A stretch of 64,000 nucleotides of DNA from Bagarius yarrelli (taxonomy: Eukaryota > Chordata > Actinopteri > Siluriformes > Sisoridae): assembly GCA_005784505.1 (NCBI GenBank), contig VCAZ01000036.1:3189376-3253375 (forward strand), in the 5' to 3' direction. The notes beneath the pieces were generated by a model, which saw nothing but the letters and a program-made list of their open reading frames with translations, was not told the DNA's origin and ran no database searches. Positions 58,945 to 64,000 of this stretch are shown one piece after another. The first letter of the stretch is position 1. Each line of letters opens with the position of its first letter. A program made the translations under genes and the position numbers.

Positions 58945-58990
58945 GTGGTAGTGGTAGTATTATTATTAATAGTAGTAATAGTAGTAGTAG
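58422..58990 (+). repeat. Tandem duplication, unit 1 (about 570 bp)
   Basis: GTTACTGCACCC, TTAGCATTGTTAATCCCTAA, GATTTAAATCATTTGCTTAC, TTGATTAACCTTGAATCATA, AAAATAAGGATGAGATAATT and a terminal (ATT)n/(AGT)n run occur in the same order in 58991-59985. It contains C8 and G16 homopolymers (58550-58566). Confidence 0.85.
58906..58990. repeat. (ATT)n / (TAG)n microsatellite
   Basis: About 11 ATT repeats followed by AGT/TAG-type repeats that mark the end of duplication unit 1. A smaller equivalent lies at about 59938-59965. Confidence 0.9.
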
Positions 58991-59985
58991 TAACTGCGGT
59001 ACCCTGTTACATTATTATTTAACATTGTTAATCTCTCAATTTTCTTTTTATTATTTTTTTTTTACTATTTTAACACTTAATAAACATATTTTATGATTTA
59101 AATGATTTAATTACCTGAAATAAACATTATTTTACTGATATTTGACTACTTACAAATTCAAAAAATTTTATTTAAAAAATGTAGTAAATCAAGATGGTTA
59201 AAGTTTTATATCCTATTTTTGTTTCTAAAGTCTAATTTGCACATACTGTAAGTAGACTGATGTGGGAAAACATATTTTTTGGGTAAGCTTTTGACAAGCA
59301 AATTGTGTTAACATGGTCCGGGTCACCACACATCAAAGTGACTTTGTTACCAAAGGGAAGTCGGGAAGTCTGGATTGTGTGGCGAAGCCGGAAAAGTCTG
59401 AAATAGGTGACAAAGTCGACAAGTTTACAGTCTTAACAAAAGATCTAAAGCTTCAACATTAGCATAACTTGATAGGACAGCCTCCAAAATGTGTATAAGA
59501 ACCAGAGGTTTGTTTTTTGTCAAGTGAAATGCTGATGACCCCAGAAATGCTGCAGTGTGTTCTAAATCTTCAATAAAAAGATTCTTGCAACATACTTCCA
59601 AGTCTCCTCGCCTTCTACTGGTTTTGGTCAGGTAATTTACAACACTGACTAACATGAATGTTGACATGATTAACCTTGAATAATAATATTGGTTAAACGT
59701 TGATAAACAGGATATACTAATAAAAAAAAGTGTTTCTTTTTAGTATTTTTTAGCATCTATTTGGATTTTCTAAAAAAAACCATTTTTATGCTAATTCACT
59801 AAATAAGGGATAAAGAATATGTCTAGTTAAACAAATGGCACCATATAAAATAAGGATAAGATTTGCCTGCAAATAGATGTGAGGCATTAATAAATGCCTC
59901 AACTGATAAAAGATTAAAATCACATTTTATTATTTTTATTGTTATTATTATTATTAATAGTAGTAATAGCTCTGGTAATACTTCT
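58991..59985 (+). repeat. Tandem duplication, unit 2, interrupted
   Basis: GTAACTGCGGTACCCTG, TTAACATTGTTAATCTCTCA, GATTTAAATGATTTAATTAC, then the solo LTR at 59261-59644, then GATTAACCTTGAATAATAAT, AAAATAAGGATAAGATTTGC and the (ATT)n end. Removing the LTR restores collinearity with unit 1. Confidence 0.85.
59261..59644 (+). mobile_element. Solo LTR (ERV-like) with 4-bp target duplication
   Basis: 384 bp, begins TGTGGGAAAACAT and ends TAATTTACAACA, with CTGA duplicated on both sides (59257-59260 and 59645-59648). The empty site is visible in duplication unit 1 as GTAGACCGACTAAC. An AATAAA signal lies at about 59572, roughly 70 bp from the end. No internal retroviral sequence is present. Confidence 0.85.
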
Positions 59986-60029
59986 ACTGTAGATTCTATT
60001 TATTAGGATATAAATACCTTACCTTACCT

Positions 60030-60295
60030 TTCAAGTACCTTCAGCAAGCTCCTGCACAAACCACTTCTTCCTGCCTGCCTCCTCTAATCCTGGTTCCAAC
60101 TTCGGCTTCCTTCATTCCTGGTTCCGCAGCTCCTGGTCCTGTTCCTTCTCTCCTTCGTTCCCGTAGTCTCCTCTGGTTCTCCGTCTCTATTTTTACTCTG
60201 CTACATCCTCGCTCATTGCTGTGTATCAATGTGTTCAATGAATTAACCCGTTTGGGTTTTAACGATCTGGTTCTCCAGTCTGGTGTATCGTTACA
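60030..60295 (+). mobile_element. LTR fragment, 3' part (related to 41602-41930)
   Basis: It ends CCAGTCTGGTGTATCGTTACA-like (60275-60295), matching the end of the element at 41602-41930. The upstream part is C/T-rich (CTCCTGGTCCTGTTCCTTCT), as in fish gypsy LTRs. The 5' end is missing or diverged. Confidence 0.6.
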
Positions 60296-60299
60296 CCTC

Positions 60300-62500
60300 A
60301 ACTGATCAGTGATACAGAAGTTTTAAAGTATTTAAACCTTTTTATAAATACATTTAAAATAGTTAAGAAAACACATTTTTTTTTTACATTGTTAAATATA
60401 TTGGCACCCTCACCAACAACCGCCTACAGGTATTTATGCTAAACAGAAGCTCATATCATCAATGATGGTTTTGGGTGGTGAATTTGGTACCTGGGCATTC
60501 GGTGTGGACTTACACAACTTAATCTACCCCTTAATACCACCACTATCACGTTGCAAATATAAAAACCCTCAATACTATACAAAAACGTAATATAACACGG
60601 AGTAGCATTACAGAGACATTTCGCGTATTGAGGATAAAAACCATTTTTATTAAGAAAACTCCAAACCTCGCTACAACCACACTACAACCACAACGGTGCC
60701 ACATACATCACCTAGAGCAGTTCAGAATCAATTCTAAATTCTAAAAATTCTAATATAACTGTACAAACGCGTTTCGTTAGTCGAACTTGGCTGTAACAGT
60801 TTTAATCAGATGGCGTTAATGTGGGCCAGCTAGCTTGAAATCTGATTGGTTAAAGAAACCAATTTGCAATCTGTCACTGCGAATATAGGTTACAAGGTTA
60901 TAAGTTACATGGGCAGCACTACTGATTCTAAAGGCCCTGTGCAGATAAAATTAACATGACAGCACACAGAAACTGAAATCTGATTGGACAAAAAAACCTA
61001 GCATTTACATACAGGTACTGGAAAATAAAGTCGAAAATAAATTAATAGTCGAAAATAAATTAATATAATATATTAACAGAACAAATATTAGAATTAGGGT
61101 TGTAAATGAAGGTCAGTGCTTCTGACAGTGTTTAGAATAGCAGAGAAGGACTTACTACACCACTTACAAATTCATTCTCAGCTAACCTTAATCACAAATT
61201 CCTAGAATCTTTTACATAATGACAAAAAAAAGCTCCTTTCCATTTCATATCTATCATAGCTTTACAGGTATATGTCCTTATCAACTCGTTGTGTGAATAG
61301 ATGATCACCTTGATCACATTAATGCTTTTTTTTTTAAAGAAAGGCATTAATCCAGGCCTCAACCTGGGATTAGGATAGAAGGATGACAACAGATGGAAAG
61401 GAAATAAGGGTGTGAAAAAGCAAAAGACATCTAATATGCAGTTAATGAGTCTCTTATGGAGAAGTGCAAAAGTGCTGATGAGTGTAAAAGGATGCACAGG
61501 GGCAAGAAAGGCAGGAAGAAAGTAGGGGTGAGCTCCAGGGATATTAGTGAAGGAAGAGTGAGAAAGAGAAATAGACAGTGATAGGACACAGCTAATGTAG
61601 GTGTAGTTTCTCCAAAGGATACTTTGAACTTTGCTTAGTAGAGGTACTATTTCTCCCCAAAAAAGGAAAAAAAACTGTTTTAATTTTCAAAAATTGTAAA
61701 GTAATAAAATCCTACTTATAAACATGTGACAAATACATAACCAATTCTTCTTAAAGTGCAACGGTAACACACACACCTCTACCACTCAACCTACAGATTC
61801 ATCCAAATTCTAGGTAGCCTCAGCTGCAGCTCATGACCCAATCCCTCAATTCCCTATAAAATATTATATATATCACTGTATATATTCCTAAAGATACAAA
61901 ATGGTCACCTTTGCTCCTATATTAACCCCAAAAACCCAGGGGGTTTGTCCTGACCTTATCGAGTGGACCTTTAAGGTGGGGGCTCTTGCATCCACTCCAG
62001 GCACGAATGCTCCTCTCACAGGACTCCACCTCAGGTCCAATACGGAGACTCTTTTCTTTGGTTCCTAAGTGTGGCGACCACTTGTGGTCACCTTCTGACC
62101 TATGGGGAAAAACTCATGCCGTAACTTTTATGCGACTACAGAGATTGAAAAAAGGAGCCAAAAAAGGTGCCTCTAAATTACAACAGTTTGCTTCTCAGGG
62201 CACTTTCTCAGCCTCCAGCTGTCACCATGGGGTCTCGGTGGGCAGAGAAAAGAAGCCAATGTTGGTCAGGACCTCAGGAACTTCCTCCCTACCAAAAACT
62301 GTTCAAGTGGAAGACCAGCTGTAACCTATGACTATTAATAAATGTAGGAAAGTAGATCTTTTTACGTCTGGAATTTGTGGAGATTTTTCTGATGCCTGAA
62401 ATCTATGTAGAAAAATATAAACAATAAATTAACATATGCGAAGTTTTTTACTGCAGATGTCACATCCATAATTCTGGATTTGCTCAAATGCATAGTAGAC
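60300..62500. other. Non-coding sequence, unassigned
   Basis: No exon is recognised. The 112-codon open frame at 61986-62324 and its surroundings (61930-62340) are more GC-balanced than the flanks, but the peptide resembles nothing I know and starts without splice or promoter support. Confidence 0.3.
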
Positions 62501-62501
62501 T

Positions 62502-62939
62502 ATGATAAACGCCATCACGGCGAATAAACAGAGACCAGACAGTGCGCATCAGAAGCTGGGTTTACACTGTCACTGTCGATTTAACACTCATAATTTCTGC
62601 CGGCCTCGTGGCATCCTCTGCCGAGGGTCTCGTGCCATGAAAAGACGTAGCATCTGTGATGTGAGGTATCATTACAATTTTCAAATGATTATTTACTGCA
62701 ACTCGATTGAAAGCTTTATTCTGCCTAGGCTACATGTCCAAAACGAGAACGTCTGGACGTGTAATTTCCATTTTGATTGGCCGTATGGAGATGAGCCGTC
62801 TGCGGATTTTCCACACTTATACCTGCATGATACGTCTTCAGAGGTGCACCCTGAGAAATTAATAGCTCAACACGACAGAGACAGGAGTGATGAATGTGGC
62901 GTCAAGAAAATATCTCTTCACTCACACTCGGAGAATTGA
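62502..62939 (+). other. 145-codon open reading frame of unknown status
   Basis: The longest open frame that is not low-complexity in the right half. The peptide has many His and Cys residues but no zinc-finger spacing, signal peptide or known motif. Its start region (GCTGGGTTTACACTGTCACT) resembles the left end of the DNA transposon at 47417, so at least part is likely repeat-derived. A poly-A tract (62961-62985) follows 20 bp after the stop. Confidence 0.15.
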
Positions 62940-62960
62940 GTGAGGAAATTGTACTACATC

Positions 62961-62985
62961 AAAAAAAAAAAAAAAAAAAAAAAAA
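62961..62985. repeat. Poly-A tract
   Basis: 25 consecutive A. Confidence 0.95.
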
Positions 62986-63472
62986 CTCATGACAAAAATA
63001 AAAGCAACCAAAAAGTGTAAAATGATTAACGACTTTGAAAGAAAAGTTTATCCGGGCTAAGAACAGAACCTTAGCCTGGCTTATGTCTTTCTTATGGTTC
63101 CTGCCATTCCTTTGATAGGAATACTAAATCCAATTACTTTAATTTTCACAATAAGACCTGAACTCTATTTCTTTCCCTTTTTCAGTTCCATTAGACAAAC
63201 ATCTATATATCTATATTGATTTTTTTTTAGACTTTGATATTAATCAGATAGACTGGATTAACAGCCTTTGTCTAAAGAAAGAGGGTCGTCTTTAGGAGCA
63301 AACTCCTAATTTTTTTTTGAAGTTGGCACAAAAGAAATCAATTTGCTTGCTTACATACGTCTATCCATCCAAGTAGCTCTAAGAGGTAGGAGAGAAATTG
63401 AATTTACTGACGTGCTCGATTATGCATGCGCTGTCGAATGAATAATGTGGATCGCTTTGCTCTTTGGATTTG

Positions 63473-63507
63473 ATTTATTTATTTATTTATTTATTTATTT
63501 ATTTTTT
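63473..63507. repeat. (TTTA)n microsatellite
   Basis: About eight TTTA repeats. Confidence 0.95.
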
Positions 63508-63560
63508 ACTGATCTTGCCCAATCTTGATGAAAACTCATCTGTCACTAGAAGTAAGGTAC

Positions 63561-63580
63561 TTTTTTTTTTTTTTTTTTTT
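63561..63580. repeat. Poly-T tract
   Basis: 20 consecutive T. Confidence 0.95.
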
Positions 63581-63897
63581 GGCGTATCGCATCTAATTTG
63601 TCAAGTTGCGCGAACAATGCAGCTTTTATCTGGCGTAAGTAACTAAAAGAAGTCATCTTGATTATCAATTTTGCTTGCACAGCAGTTACGGAGTGTGGGA
63701 GTTGACATGGAAATAAATTAGTAATGTGAATTTAATTGATCCTATGACAAGTAATATGAATTTTATGCATCACTTTCTTTTTTTTTCCTGCATCATATTT
63801 AACACGACTTTTTATTCATTTCTAAAACAGCTGAGAACAAGATTTGAGTTTAAAACCTAATTGAAAATGCTTTTGGTTACAAGCTTATTTAGACACA

Positions 63898-64000
63898 TTT
63901 AAAGTGGTTAAGATGTTGGTCTGCTAATTGGAAGATCTGGGTTTGATTCTTAGCACCACCAAGTTGCCTTTAGGCCCCTAACCCCTAATTGATTTTTTGT
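63898..64000 (+). mobile_element. SINE family A, cut by window end
   Basis: GTGGTTAAGATGTTGGTCTG, GGGTTTGATTCTTAGCACCA and CCCCTAACCCCTAATTG. A small deletion removes part of the body. The tail lies beyond 64000. Confidence 0.8.

Noticed and set aside
10245..64000. tRNA-like heads with A- and B-box-like blocks
   Set aside because: They are the 5' ends of SINEs, followed by SINE bodies and tails, and do not fold as intact tRNA genes by inspection.

Overview
This is a 64 kb piece of AT-rich vertebrate nuclear DNA, almost certainly from a ray-finned fish. The reasons are the dense tRNA-derived SINEs with typical fish 3' tails, V-SINE/DANA-like elements, decayed L2-like and RTE-like LINEs, Tc1 and hAT DNA transposons, Ty3/gypsy and ERV-like LTRs, and long (CA)n, (CT)n and (AT)n microsatellites. 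An ostariophysan (catfish, characin or knifefish type) is my guess, with low confidence. There is no sign of prokaryotic gene organisation, CRISPR, rRNA or a real tRNA gene.

Only one protein-coding exon is convincing. It is the first coding exon of an insyn1-type gene (inhibitory synaptic factor 1) at 6759-6902 on the minus strand, with a phase-0 splice donor. It sits in a locally GC-rich stretch (about 6900-7150) that probably holds its 5' UTR. A possible noncoding first exon ends near 9043. The next insyn1 exon was not found between base 1 and 6758, so the gene continues beyond the left edge through an intron of at least 6.7 kb. The right 54 kb shows no recognisable exon and looks like a gene desert or very large intron.

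Layout. 1-6700: insyn1 intron carrying LTR-like, L2 and RTE relics. 6700-9300: insyn1 5' end. 9300-23500: many SINEs and one LINE 3' tail. 23500-27750: an interrupted tandem duplication with an AT-rich minisatellite, then a palindromic Tc1 relic. 28700-33700: SINEs, LINE and DNA-transposon fragments, including nested insertions. 35000-42000: V-SINEs, a gypsy gag-protease relic, an RTE endonuclease relic, LINE tails, and a solo LTR or LTR-like element. 42700-47750: SINEs, a local duplication, a tandem satellite of about 135 bp, and a DNA transposon. 48500-52000 and 54000-54900: repeat-poor, moderately complex sequence, the best places for conserved noncoding elements. 53094-53899: a complete non-autonomous hAT element with target-site duplication. 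57200-60300: LTRs and a tandem duplication of about 570 bp in which one copy is split by a solo LTR. 63898-64000: a SINE running off the window.

No set of genes here forms a pathway or operon. The interest lies in the insyn1 5' end, the candidate regulatory stretches, and the transposon and duplication structures. I did not find a convincing undescribed biological system.
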